DNA from: Verrucomicrobiota bacterium
Lineage (GTDB): Bacteria; Verrucomicrobiota; Verrucomicrobiia; Opitutales; Opitutaceae
DNA: 10,836 bases
Reading direction: 5' to 3'
Assembly: GCA_023410155.1 (NCBI GenBank)
Contig: JAEYQF010000142.1
Span: 1-10,836 of the forward strand
How positions within the stretch are numbered: the first letter of the stretch is position 1; every line of letters starts with the position of its first letter. The notes beneath the pieces were generated by a model. The model did no database searches. It was not told the origin of the DNA and saw only the letters and a list, made by a program, of their open reading frames with translations. Both the position numbers and the translations under genes were made by a program. Of the stretch, positions 1 to 9,200 are shown one piece after another.

Positions 1-653
1 ACTTCGGGTCGGCCGACAAGCCCGACCGCACGCACCTGCGCAAGTTGAAGCGGCTCGTGAAGCGCACCAACACACCCTGGCTCTCCGACCATCTTTGCTG
101 GGGCAGTGTCGACGGCACCTACACGCACGACCTGCTGCCGATGCCCTATACTTTCGCCGCCGCGCGCCGCACTGCGGAGAAGATCAAGATGGTGCGCGAT
201 TATCTGGAGATCCCGATCTGCGTGGAAAACGTCAGCAGCTACGCCGAGTTTCACGCGAGCGAGATGACGGAGTGGGAGTTTCTGAGCGAAGTCGTCGAAC
301 TCGCCGACTGCGGGATTCTCCTCGACGTGAACAACATCTACGTGTCGTCGCGCAATCACGATTTCGATCCCTACACCTACATCGACGCGCTCCCGCATCA
401 CCGCGTCGGCCAGATGCACATCGCGGGACACACGAAGTTCGAGAAATACATCCTCGATACGCACGACCACCCCGTGCTCGACCCGGTGTGGAAACTCTAC
501 GCCCATGCGACCCGACGCTGCGGCGTCACCGCCACGCTCCTCGAGTGGGACGACAAGATCCCCTCCTTCGACGAAGTGCACAACGAGGCGCTCAAGGCCA
601 ATGAGTTCATCGACGGGGCGAAGGCGCATGCCCGCAAAACGAAATCGAAATAA
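1..653 (+). CDS. DUF692 / MNIO family enzyme (BufB/MbnB-like), 5' end missing
   Basis: This is the C-terminal ~216 residues of a multinuclear non-heme iron oxidative enzyme (MNIO, formerly DUF692). The frame is open through base 1 (first full codon at 3), so the start lies outside; the family is usually about 280 residues, so roughly 65 are missing. The family's metal-binding motifs are all present: SDHLCW (from 84), VENVSSY, DCGILLDVNNIYVSSRNH, QMHIAGH, DTHDHPVLDPVW and LLEWDDKIP. Known members (MbnB, TglH, BufB) use two or three irons to rearrange cysteine in a ribosomal peptide into oxazolone/thioamide-, thiooxazole- or other thiol-derived groups. The TTG at 45 is internal and not a real start, because family-like sequence (GSADKPD, HLRKLKRL) precedes it. 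The gene overlaps the DUF2063 gene, its usual partner. Family assignment is very sure; the substrate is unknown. Confidence 0.94.
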   Translation, partial: FGSADKPDRTHLRKLKRLVKRTNTPWLSDHLCWGSVDGTYTHDLLPMPYTFAAARRTAEKIKMVRDYLEIPICVENVSSYAEFHASEMTEWEFLSEVVELADCGILLDVNNIYVSSRNHDFDPYTYIDALPHHRVGQMHIAGHTKFEKYILDTHDHPVLDPVWKLYAHATRRCGVTATLLEWDDKIPSFDEVHNEALKANEFIDGAKAHARKTKSK

Positions 654-1563
654 TCTCGTTTCGCGTGTCGCCGCTCCGGGCGCCCGCGTGCGGTCCCTGG
701 CGGAGCTGCGCGAGTTTCAGCGCACCTTTCAGAGCGGAGTCGTGCGTCCGCTCGATCGTGATTATCGCGCGCAGCGCACGTGGAGCGACGGCCGCTCCAC
801 GGCGGAGTTTGCCGCGTCGTTCATCAAGCCCGGCCCGCAGCTCGCGCCCGTCGAGCGGCTCGAGATCTACAACCGCGTTTACTGGTTTCGCCTGCTCGAT
901 TCCTTCTACGAAGACACGCCGCTCCTCCGCGCTGCGCTGGGGGAGCGGAAATTTCGCGCCCTCGCGCAGGCGTATCTCGAGAAATATCCGTCAGGCAGTT
1001 TCACCCTGCGCAACCTCTGCGAGCGTCTGCCGCTCTTCCTCCGCCGCGAACCGCATTGGGCCGCGCCCCATGGCGCGCTCGCCCGCGACCTGGCTCGTTT
1101 CGAATGGGCGCAGACCGTGGCGTTCGATGGCGAGGAGCGGCCCGCGATCTCGCCGGAGGAGATCGCTGCCGTGCCGCCTTCGCGACTGCGGCTCGCGTTG
1201 CAGCCGTATGTGACGCTGCTTGATCTCGCGTATCCGGTCGACCACTACGCGCTCGCCGTGCGCGATCGTGAGTCGCTCCGCAGTGCGGCGAGCAACGTCG
1301 CCGTGCGCGGACCGGGTCGCGCCCGGGTGCGGACCGTGCCGCGCCCGAAGCCGGACCGAGTCTGGCTCGCGGTGCACCGCGTGAATCACCGCCTCTACTA
1401 CAAGCGGCTCGACCGCTCCGCCTTTCGGATCCTCTCGGCGTTGCAAGCGGGCCAGCCGCTGGCGCGGGCGCTCGCCGCCGGGGGGCGAGGCGTCACCCCG
1501 GAGGCGGTGCAACAATGGTTCGCCGAGTGGATGGCACTCGGCTGGCTTTGCCGACGGGCGTGA
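628..1563 (+). CDS. DUF2063 family protein (BufC/HvfC-like MNIO partner)
   Basis: A 311-residue protein. Residues ~24-140 match the DUF2063 N-terminal domain: FQRTFQSGVVRP, then RLEIYNRVYWFRLLDSFYED, LGERKFRALAQAYLEKYPS, SFTLRNLCERLPLFL. Residues ~195-311 form a second alpha/beta domain typical of BufC-type proteins. DUF2063 proteins pair with DUF692 enzymes and are thought to bind or present the precursor peptide to the MNIO enzyme; older annotations calling them DNA-binding are doubtful. The start at 628 is chosen because the homology begins shortly after it and GAAGG precedes it (620-624), though the spacing is only 3 nt. An in-frame ATG at 601 would add nine residues. The frame stays open to 505, but that stretch is a shadow of the MNIO gene. 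The 26-nt overlap with the MNIO gene suggests translational coupling. Confidence 0.9.
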   Translation: MPAKRNRNNLVSRVAAPGARVRSLAELREFQRTFQSGVVRPLDRDYRAQRTWSDGRSTAEFAASFIKPGPQLAPVERLEIYNRVYWFRLLDSFYEDTPLLRAALGERKFRALAQAYLEKYPSGSFTLRNLCERLPLFLRREPHWAAPHGALARDLARFEWAQTVAFDGEERPAISPEEIAAVPPSRLRLALQPYVTLLDLAYPVDHYALAVRDRESLRSAASNVAVRGPGRARVRTVPRPKPDRVWLAVHRVNHRLYYKRLDRSAFRILSALQAGQPLARALAAGGRGVTPEAVQQWFAEWMALGWLCRRA

Positions 1564-1591
1564 CGTTTTTTCTTTTCCTCCTTCAACTCCC

Positions 1592-2062
1592 ATGAACCTC
1601 GCCGCCACCGCTACCAAGATCGAAACCGCTCTCACCAAAGCCGGCGAGTGGCTGCAGCCAGTCCTGCTGCTCCTCGTCCGCGTGTATTGGGGCTGGCAGT
1701 TTACGCTGACCGGGTGGAGCAAGCTTCTGCACCTGGGTCGCACCGAAAGTTACTTCGAGAGCCTCGGTCTGCCGCTCCCGATCGCGAGCGCGATCGCTGC
1801 TGGCCTGGCAGAGTGTGTGGGCGGATTGTTGCTTTTCGCCGGCCTGCAGGCGCGGATCACCTCGGCGGTGCTGGTGGTCGTCATGGCGGTCGCCTATCTC
1901 ACCGCGGAGCGGATGGCGCTTGCCGGCCTCATCGGGATCTGGGGCGGCCCGGAGGACTTTGTGCGCTCAGGACCGTTTCTCTATTTGCTGACGGCCCTGC
2001 TGGTGCTCGCGTTTGGCCCGGGCAAACTCTCGCTCGACGCCCTGGTGCGGAAAAAGGCCTGA
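1592..2062 (+). CDS. DoxX family membrane protein (BufD-like)
   Basis: A 156-residue inner-membrane protein with about four hydrophobic segments (residues ~21-45, 62-84, 89-104, 127-143). The first contains the DoxX-type stretch RVYWGWQFTLTGWSKL, followed by a loop with SYFESLGLPLP and a second helix with GLAECVGGLLLFAGL. DoxX proteins are small quinone- or redox-associated membrane proteins; a DoxX gene is a common last member of MNIO-DUF2063 clusters, where its role is not settled (electron supply or thiol chemistry is a guess). It follows the DUF2063 stop by 28 nt, so cotranscription is likely. The leader is pyrimidine-rich (TTTCCTCC at 1574-1581) with no Shine-Dalgarno site. The stop codon lies in the 5' arm of a hairpin that looks like a terminator for the opposite gene. 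Confidence 0.88.
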   Translation: MNLAATATKIETALTKAGEWLQPVLLLLVRVYWGWQFTLTGWSKLLHLGRTESYFESLGLPLPIASAIAAGLAECVGGLLLFAGLQARITSAVLVVVMAVAYLTAERMALAGLIGIWGGPEDFVRSGPFLYLLTALLVLAFGPGKLSLDALVRKKA

Positions 2063-2078
2063 GTCGGTTCAGGGCCTT
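2051..2078 (-). terminator. Rho-independent terminator of the GYF_2 membrane protein gene
   Basis: Bases 2054-2062 (AAGGCCTGA) pair with 2069-2078 (TCAGGGCCTT), giving nine base pairs with one bulged G and a 6-nt loop. On the minus strand the stem is followed directly by a run of T (complement of AAAAA at 2051-2055), the form of an intrinsic terminator. It starts about 18 nt downstream of the minus-strand stop codon at 2097-2099. It also contains the doxX stop codon in its 5' arm. In the plus direction there is no T-run after it, so plus-strand termination is less certain. Confidence 0.65.
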
Positions 2079-2096
2079 GGCTCTCTCCGTCTCGAC

Positions 2097-3092
2097 TTAC
2101 ACCGCGGCAGCGCCGGCCGGCGAAGCAGGGCGCGGATTGAACAGCGATTCGTAGGCGTAGAGCACGGCGCCGAACAGCAGCGGCAGCGTGAAAACCACGC
2201 CGATGAAAAGGCCGATCAAGCCGAGCATCGCGAGAAACGCGCCGAGCAAGGCGACGAAGAACACGCGGAACCACTGCCGGGTCACCACGCGCCGGCTCAC
2301 TTCGAGCGCCGCCCAGGGAGCGAGGCCCTTGTCGATCACGAGCACGAACGCGAACGCCCACGCGAGGGAGATGTAGGCAATCGCGATGACGCCCACCACC
2401 AGCAACGCGATGGACAGGCCCCCCAACGTGGGCATCTGCGCTCCGCTCTGCATGCCGATGAACGCCGAGGCGAAAGTCACGCCGAAGGTCGGGATCATGA
2501 CCGCGATCGTCACTCCCGTGATGATGAGCGACGTCAACATCAGCGGCACGAAGGCGTGGGTGAAGCCGACGAAAAGATCCGAGAACTCGCGCGGCTGGCC
2601 GCGCATCTTGCCGAGGTAAAAATAATACAGGCCCGCGTAGATGGCGCCATTGGACACGATCCCGGCCAGCCCGCCGATGATCGGGATGGAGGCCAGCACG
2701 ATCTGCATGATCATCACCAGCAGCGTCGCCGCCACCAGCGGCAGGAAGTTGTTCTTCCAAAGTTCGAAGCTGCGGCTCAGGCACTCGAAGACATCGATCT
2801 TCTCGGCGCGCGCATTCACGTCGGCGGCATAGGCCGCGATGTCGATCGGGCCGGTGGCCGTGGCCGGGCCTTGCGGGGCGGCGCTGGTTGGCGCGGCGCC
2901 CGGACCCGGCAGCGGGGTTGCCGGCGCGTGAGGGTCGAACTCTGGAAAATCGCCGAGACGCTTCCAGTCGTTTGTCCCGTGGAGCTTGGCCTGCGTATCC
3001 AAATTAGCCCTACCGGCGGCGATCCAGCCGCGAATCTGTTCCACCGTTGCCGGACCGTATTCCTTTCCGTCTCCGCCGATGATCGTGAACAT
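2097..3092 (-). CDS. GYF_2 (DUF4339) domain membrane protein
   Basis: A 331-residue protein. Residues 1-52 look like a GYF_2/DUF4339 domain: a short beta start (MFTIIGGDGKEYGPAT), a helix (VEQIRGWIAAGRAN), then THx-type polar residues and a W (NDWKRLGDFPEF). A Pro/Ala linker (~53-83) follows. Residues ~100-318 are a hydrophobic bundle of about six membrane helices opening with CLSRSFELWKNNFLPLV, like the DUF975/YciC or GPDPase-membrane families. GYF_2 domains are thought to bind peptides or proteins; the function here is unknown. The ATG at 3092 is preferred; an in-frame TTG at 3128 would add twelve residues (THPPRS...) unlike the family. No Shine-Dalgarno site precedes 3092. The gene converges with doxX and diverges from the Sel1 gene. 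Confidence 0.78.
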   Translation of the reverse strand: MFTIIGGDGKEYGPATVEQIRGWIAAGRANLDTQAKLHGTNDWKRLGDFPEFDPHAPATPLPGPGAAPTSAAPQGPATATGPIDIAAYAADVNARAEKIDVFECLSRSFELWKNNFLPLVAATLLVMIMQIVLASIPIIGGLAGIVSNGAIYAGLYYFYLGKMRGQPREFSDLFVGFTHAFVPLMLTSLIITGVTIAVMIPTFGVTFASAFIGMQSGAQMPTLGGLSIALLVVGVIAIAYISLAWAFAFVLVIDKGLAPWAALEVSRRVVTRQWFRVFFVALLGAFLAMLGLIGLFIGVVFTLPLLFGAVLYAYESLFNPRPASPAGAAAV

Positions 3093-3260
3093 GCGCGGGA
3101 CCAAACATGACCGCGGGGGGTGCGTCAATGACGCGCAGCTGGCTGACAGCCATCGTCATCGGGCGGGGCCAACTGGATCTCGACGACCTCCGAGAGCTCT
3201 GAGAGTCTCCGCCCGACCTCGCATCCCACCGCGGGGCTTCACGCGTTTCCTCCCGCTTCT
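3093..3260. promoter_or_regulatory. Divergent intergenic region between the GYF_2 and Sel1 genes
   Basis: This 168-nt stretch holds the promoters for both divergent genes. I see no coding sequence in it. On the minus strand, TTGACG (3128 down to 3123) could be a -35 box, with only a poor -10 candidate (TGTTTG, 3107-3102) about 15 nt downstream. If real, transcription would start almost at the ATG, giving a nearly leaderless message, which fits the missing ribosome binding site. No convincing sigma-70 promoter is visible for the plus strand. The region also has two 13-bp palindromes (listed separately) and the short self-complementary run AGAGCTCTGAGAG at 3193-3205. Confidence 0.4.
3122..3152. 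promoter_or_regulatory. Pair of 13-bp palindromes, possible operator
   Basis: GCGTCA-A-TGACGC (3122-3134) and TGGCTG-A-CAGCCA (3140-3152) are both perfect inverted repeats of six base pairs around one central A. Their centres (3128 and 3146) are 18 nt apart, close to two helical turns. The first overlaps the candidate minus-strand -35 box TTGACG. The half-sites differ from each other, so they are not simply two copies of one operator. They might be protein-binding sites or small hairpins, or chance in GC-rich DNA. Confidence 0.3.
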
Positions 3261-6200
3261 ATGAAAAAGATTCGTGCCGGCGTGTTCGCTGGCTTTGCCG
3301 TGTGTGCTCTGCTCCGGGTTTGGTCGACGCCGCTCGCGGCGAACGATGAGCCGGTGCCGCTAAGCGCCGAGATCGCGAAGGCCGAGGCGGGCGACGTGCA
3401 GGCGATGGTCAACGTGGCGCAACACTACGCCTATGACCGCGACGACGCCCCGGCGGATTATTCGATCGCGCGCGGTTGGTATGAGAAGGCGGCGGCGAAA
3501 GGGAACAGCTTCGCGGCCTACCAGCTGGCGCAGTTTCATCGGGACGGCCGCGACGTGGAGCCCGACGTGGCCCAAGCCTTCCAATGGATGCAACGCGCCG
3601 CCCAAGCGGGCCTCGGAGCGGCCCAGTTTGATCTGGCCATCATGCACGAGGAGGGCACCGGCACGCGGAAGAATCTCGTGGAAGCGCTGAAGTGGTTCGT
3701 GAAAGCGGCAGAGCAGGGTGACGCTGAGGCGGCCTACCGTGCGGGCGTCGCTTATGCGGACGGCCGCGGCACGAAGCCGGACGTGATGTCGGCCATGCGT
3801 TGGCTGCAGCGTGCGGCGCACCACGATCACGAACAGGCGTGGGAGAAAATCGGCGAGTTGCGTGCGGCCGATCCGGAACTCGGCGCGAAGCTCCTCGCGG
3901 CGGCCGGTCCGGCGGTGAAACAAATTGTTGCCCGTGCCCAAGCAGGCGATGCCACGGCCCAGGTCGCGCTCGCAAAGAAACATGCCGAAGGAGAGGACGG
4001 TCTGCTCGTCGATGAAGCGGCGGCCCTCGTGTGGTGGCAGAAGGCTGCCGCACAGGGAAACGCCGAAGCGGAAGCCACGATGGGTATGTATTACCTGCTC
4101 GGCGATCGCGTTGAGCACGATCTGGAGCGCGCGAAGTCGTTGCTCCGAAACGCAGCGCAGAAGAAACATCCGGAGGCGTTTTATTGGTTGGGCATTGCGG
4201 CTGAGGATTACGGGGACCGGAACGTCGAAGAAGCTGCGCAGAATTTCCGACGCTCCGCCGAGCTTGGTCATGTGGAGGGCCAGACGCGCTGGGGTCAGAT
4301 GCTGGAAGGCGGCGTCGGCGTGGAGAAGAATGAGGCGGAGGCGCTGACGTGGTATTTGAAAGCGGCGGAGCGGGGCGACGCCCGGGCCATGCTGCTGGGC
4401 GGTATTCTCGCCTCCACCGACGATCCCGCCGTGCGCGACTTGAACCTCGCGAGAAACTGGCTCGAGCGGGCGCGGGGGCGCGGGTTTTTCGACGCAGATG
4501 TCTATCTGGACGAGGTAAACTCGGTGCTGGAACAGGAGCGGCTTGCAAAAGAGATGCCGCCGCACGTGCCTGAAAATCTGCGTGCAGATTACATCGAAGC
4601 ACGCGTGGGCGACGGGCCGAAAGCGACGGAGTTTGCGCAGCGCTACCTCGCCGGTCGCGACGGCTTGCCGCGCGATCCTGCGCAGGCGCTCGACTGGATG
4701 CGGCGTGCCGCGGAAGCCGGTGACCGGAAAGGCATGGAGCTGCTCGGCGATGCGTATTTGGAAGGCGTCATCGTGCCCAAGAACATCGACGAGGCCGTGC
4801 GTTGGTTGGGCCAATCCGCGGATATCTGGGGCACCAGCGCCGCCGTCAAACTGGCGGATCTCTATCTCGCCGGACGCGACGTGCCGAAGAGCGAAACCGA
4901 GGCGGCGCGCTGGCTGCAACAGGTGGCCGTGAACGACCGAGACGTGATGTGGCGTTTGAGCCGGCTGTATGCGAAAGGCCTCGACGGCGGTGCGCCGCTT
5001 GTCGACCAGGCCGAGAAGTGGCTCAACAAAGCCGCCGCCCTCCGCCAGCCCGACGCCGAGCGCGAGATTGCGCGCGTGAGCGCGGAAAAAGAAGCGGCGC
5101 GCCTCGCCCAGGCGAAAGCCGCGGCGGACGAGAAATTCGCCGAGGCGCACCGTAAACTGGAGACGGATTTCGCGTCCGCCGCCACGCTGGCGCAACGAGA
5201 GCAAGCCGTGCGGGAGTTTTCCCAAGCGGTCGCCACGATCGGCAACGCGCAGCGCATGACCGTGCCCGCCGTCGCGGAGCGAGTGCTGCAGACCTTGTTG
5301 CCGAAAATGGAGGCGCGGATCGACGAAGCCGGCCCCTACATGATGGCGATCTATACGCAGGCCTTCGACAAAGCGGTGATGGACCGGATGACCTCGCCCC
5401 GGGTGCGTGACGCAGTGAAGACGTATTCGCAGCGCGTGGTGAACGAGTTCAACGCAAAGCAACAGGCGCTCGGCCCGATCCAGTCCCTGATCCCCGCGGC
5501 GCAGGCGGGCGACGTCCAGAAGCAGATCCAGATCGGCGATTACTTAATGCAGCAGCACGCCGCGCATGATCCCGAGGGCGCCGCGCGTTGGTATAAACGG
5601 GCCGCTGATGCAGGCAACGCGCTCGCGAAACAGAAACTTCAGGCGATCGCACGGACCTGGCTCGATCGCGGCCTCGCGGCTTATAACGCGAAGGATTACG
5701 CGACGGCGCTGACCGAGTATCGAAAGGCCGCGGAGGCCGGCGCGGGCGGAGCTCAGTTCAATCTCGGGGGTATGTATTTTCACGGGCTCGGTCTCCCGCA
5801 GAAAGACCACGCCGAGGCGGTGAAGTGGTATCGGTTGTCCGCCGAACAGGGCACGAAGGAGGCGATGCACATGCTCGCGCACATGCTGCGGATGGGCATG
5901 GGCGTGCCCGCGGACGAGACCGCGGCGCTCGCGTGGTATCGCCGGGCGGGCGACGCCGACGACACGGTCGCCAAGGAGTGGGCCGCCGTGCTTGGTGCCG
6001 GCACCTCTCCGGCCGACCGAGCGAGTGCGGCCTTCGAGAAAGGCCGTGATCTGCTCCAAGCGAAGAAGGGCACCACCGAATATACCCGCCGACTGGATTT
6101 TATTCGCTACGCCGCGAAACGGGATCACGCCGAGGCGAAGGCCCTGCTGGCGCAGGTCGAATACACCCCCGCGCCCCATCCGGCGGATCAGGAGTTCGCG

Positions 6201-9200
6201 GCGGGATTCGCCGCGTTCGAGGCGAAACACTACGACGAAGCGCTCCGCATCTGGACTGCGGCCGCCGCGAAGGGTCACCCGATCGCGACGTTCAACGTCG
6301 GCACCCTTTACGAAAACGGCACCGGAATGTCGGCCGACACTCGCAAAGCTGCCGAGTGGTATGAAAAAGCGGTCGCGTTGAACTATCCGAACGCCCGCCC
6401 GGCTTTGGCCAAGGTCAAGGGGCAGCTCCTGCTCGCGGATGGATTGACGGCTTACAACGCCAAGAATTTTGCCGACGCGAAAATCGCCTGGGAGCAGGCG
6501 GCCGAACTCGGCAATGCCGATGCCACCTACAATCTCGGGGTGCTTTACGTGGAAGGTCAGGGCGTGGAGAGGAATTACGCCACCGGTCTGATGTGGTATG
6601 AGAAAGCCGCGGAGCGTGGCGCCACCTATGCGGCGAAGTCCGTGGCGGAATTGAAGCATGAGATCGTCTTTCAGGAGGGCTATGCGGCCTACAGCGCGAA
6701 GAACTTTCCCGCGGCCATCGCAGCCTGGGAAAAAGCCGCGGCGCTCGGTTCGATTCACGCCTCCTACAATCTCGGCGCGATGACCGAAGACGGTCAGGCC
6801 TTCGAAGGCGATCTGAAGAAAGCACTCGGATTCTACGAGCGAGCGCTGGCGGGCGGCCATCAAAAGGCCGCGGACGCCGTGGCGGCGGTGAAGCAGCGTC
6901 TCGTAGGCTACGATGAACTCCAGGCGGCGCAGAAAGCCCGTGCGGCGAAAAAGGACGACGAGGCGCTGGCTTGGTTTGAAAAAGCCGCGGCCGCCGGTTC
7001 GGAGGAAGGCGCGCGGATGGCGAATTTCATGAAGGCGCAGCGCGTCGGTCTCGCCGAGTTGAAGCAGGGCCAGGCAGCGGCGGAAGAAGGCGAGTTCGAT
7101 GAGGCGATTGCGTGGTATACGAAAGCCGCCGAAGCCGGAAACGTAACCGCGATGACGAGTCTCGCGGCGCTGTATCAATTCGGCCGCGGCGTGGATGAAG
7201 ATCCACGCAAGGCCATCGCGTGGTATGAGAAGGCCGAGCAGCTCGGCGATTCGTTCGCCGGATTCGAGGCGGAAAGTTTGTTCGGCAGCCTCGGGATGTT
7301 CGACCTGATGGCCTCGCAGCCAGCGATGAAGAAATTGCGCGACCAGATCGATGGTGTGGCGACCGCCGCTCCAACTGGGCCGGTGAAAGGCCCGAAGAGC
7401 GGATTGCGCGCTCGAGAGTTGCGAAAACGTTCGCCGTGGACCGCCGCTGAGATTCAGCAGGCGCTCAAAGACGGCGCCGCGCCGCACGTGCTCGCCAACG
7501 TGCTCGAGGTCGACAAGACCGCGGACAACTTCACCGATCTCGCCCTAAAGCGGCTGATGAACAGCCCCGAAGGCCAGCGGCTCGAGGACGGTAGTCGGCT
7601 CGTGAAGACGCTGTATCGACACGCCCGCCAAGGCGGCGGCACGTGGACCGCGGCGGTGGCGAAATCCGCCATCGAAGCACGCCGCCAGCAGACCGGTCGT
7701 CTGTCGAAAACCATCGACTCACCCGAGCTGCGCACCAAGGCGGCGGCGGGGGACGTGGCTGCGTTGTTCGCGCTCGTGATGGAGGTCGCCGAGGCCGACT
7801 TGAAGCACGGTCCGCGTCCGCAGGTCGGTCGCGACGAGTTGGCCGCCAAGATCCTCGCGGCGAACTACGTGCCTGGTTACTGGCTCGTGGCGGATACTCT
7901 GCGCCACAACCCGGATAAGTCGAAGAACGATCCGGTGCGCCGCGCGGCCCTGTTGTTCGAATCCGCGGCGGCCGGCAGCCCGCGCGCCATGCGTGAACTC
8001 GCGATGGAGTTCATGGCGGCCGGCGAGGATGTCGCGATCGCTGGCAATTACCTCGAAGCGGAGTTCTGGTTGATCGAGGCCGCCGCGCGCGCCCCGGAGG
8101 GCATGTTCAATCGTCTCCAGTTGGATTTGGAGCGCGATGTGGCGTTTCTCTACGCGTTTCAGAAACCGCTCGGCGGCGCGACCTCGTGGGCGATGAGCAT
8201 CGCCGATGAACCGACCCTCCGCTGGGCGCGCGAATTGTTGCGACGTGGTGGCGACCTGGCGGAAGTGGCCGAAGTCTCACTCGAGGCCTTTGAGAAGGAG
8301 CGCACCACGCAAGGCGCACGCGCGCGCATGAACGCATTGCCGCCCGAAGTGCCGTTGTGGAGCGCGAGCGAGGTGACCAAACTCGAGGCGGCAGCGAAAG
8401 CCGGTGACGCCGCCGCTGCGCTGAAGCTCGCCGAGGCCTGCGCCAGCGGCCGCGGTGTCCGGCAGAACGATGTGAAAGCGGTCGCGCTGTATCAGCTCGC
8501 CGCCGCCAAAGGAGAGGCGAAGGCGATGCGTGCCCTCGCGCTGCATCATGCGAGAGGACGAGGCGTAAAGAAGGACCTCGCGCTCCAAGCTTCCTGGCTC
8601 GAGCAGGCCGGCGCCGCCGGTGACACGACCGCGTGGTTCGACGCGGCGGAGATTTTCCATTTCTGGCTCTCACCGAAAGAGACCGGTTATCCGCGCGCGC
8701 TGGCGCTCTACGAAAAGGCGATCGCCGCCGGGGACGTGCGCGCCTTCAGGCAGCTCGCGATGATGCACGAACTCGGCCGGGGCGTCCCCGCCGATCTTGC
8801 GAAAGCGGAGCAGTTGCTCACGCGCGGCGCGACCGCCGGTGAAACGGAAGCGCAAATGCGGCTGGGCTCGCTGCTCTTCAAAGCCGAACGGTTCGCGGAG
8901 GCAGCGGTGTGGTATGGGAAGGCTGCGGACAGCGGGCAGAACCTCGGCGCGCGTCTCTCCCAAGCTGAAGCGCTCGAGAAGAGCGGCGACAAATCCGGCG
9001 CAATCGCAGCGTATCGCCAGGTGGTGAAAATCAGCCCCGATGCGTTCCGCGCGCAGATGCAACTCGGGTTGCTGCTCAAACAGGCGTCCGACTGGGCGGG
9101 TGCACGCGACGCGTTTCGCGCAGTGCTGGCGGTGAATGAGGAGTTCAACACCTATCGCGATTGGGCGAAGTCAGAGCTCGCCCGCGTCGAGGAAGAGATC

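Noticed and set aside
45..653. TTG at 45 as the start of the MNIO gene
   Set aside because: The frame is open to the window edge and the upstream codons continue family-like sequence, so the gene is truncated by the window rather than short.
1538..1576. Hairpin TCGGC/GCCGA followed by a T-rich run after the DUF2063 gene, as an intrinsic terminator
   Set aside because: The stem ends at 1554, inside the coding sequence, and the T-run begins at 1566, about 11 nt later, too far for an intrinsic terminator. The T-rich stretch is better read as the doxX leader.
991..1743. 250-residue minus-strand open frame across the DUF2063/doxX junction
   Set aside because: Arg/His-rich product without motifs, overlapping two well-supported genes on the other strand.
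2013..3110. 365-residue plus-strand open frame opposite the GYF_2 membrane protein gene
   Set aside because: Its translation is an extreme His/Arg/Asp/Glu-rich string, the expected antisense image of hydrophobic membrane helices. The minus-strand frame has a clear domain and terminator.
3261..3350. Lipoprotein signal in the Sel1 protein (Cys15)
   Set aside because: The residues before Cys15 (FAV) do not fit a lipobox and the Cys is in the middle of the hydrophobic core, so an ordinary signal peptide is more likely.
5661..7260. Regular DNA periodicity as a CRISPR or tandem satellite
   Set aside because: The 237-bp period is a coding repeat in one intact frame with diverged copies, not short identical repeats with unique spacers.
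3360..7487. Two very long antisense open frames (3360-5462 and 5544-7487, minus strand) opposite the Sel1 gene
   Set aside because: Both lie in the codon-register antisense frame, where stops would need the sense codons TTA, CTA or TCA, which are rare in this GC-rich gene. The second frame ends exactly at a TTA codon (5544-5546). The products are Arg/His-rich with no recognisable domain.
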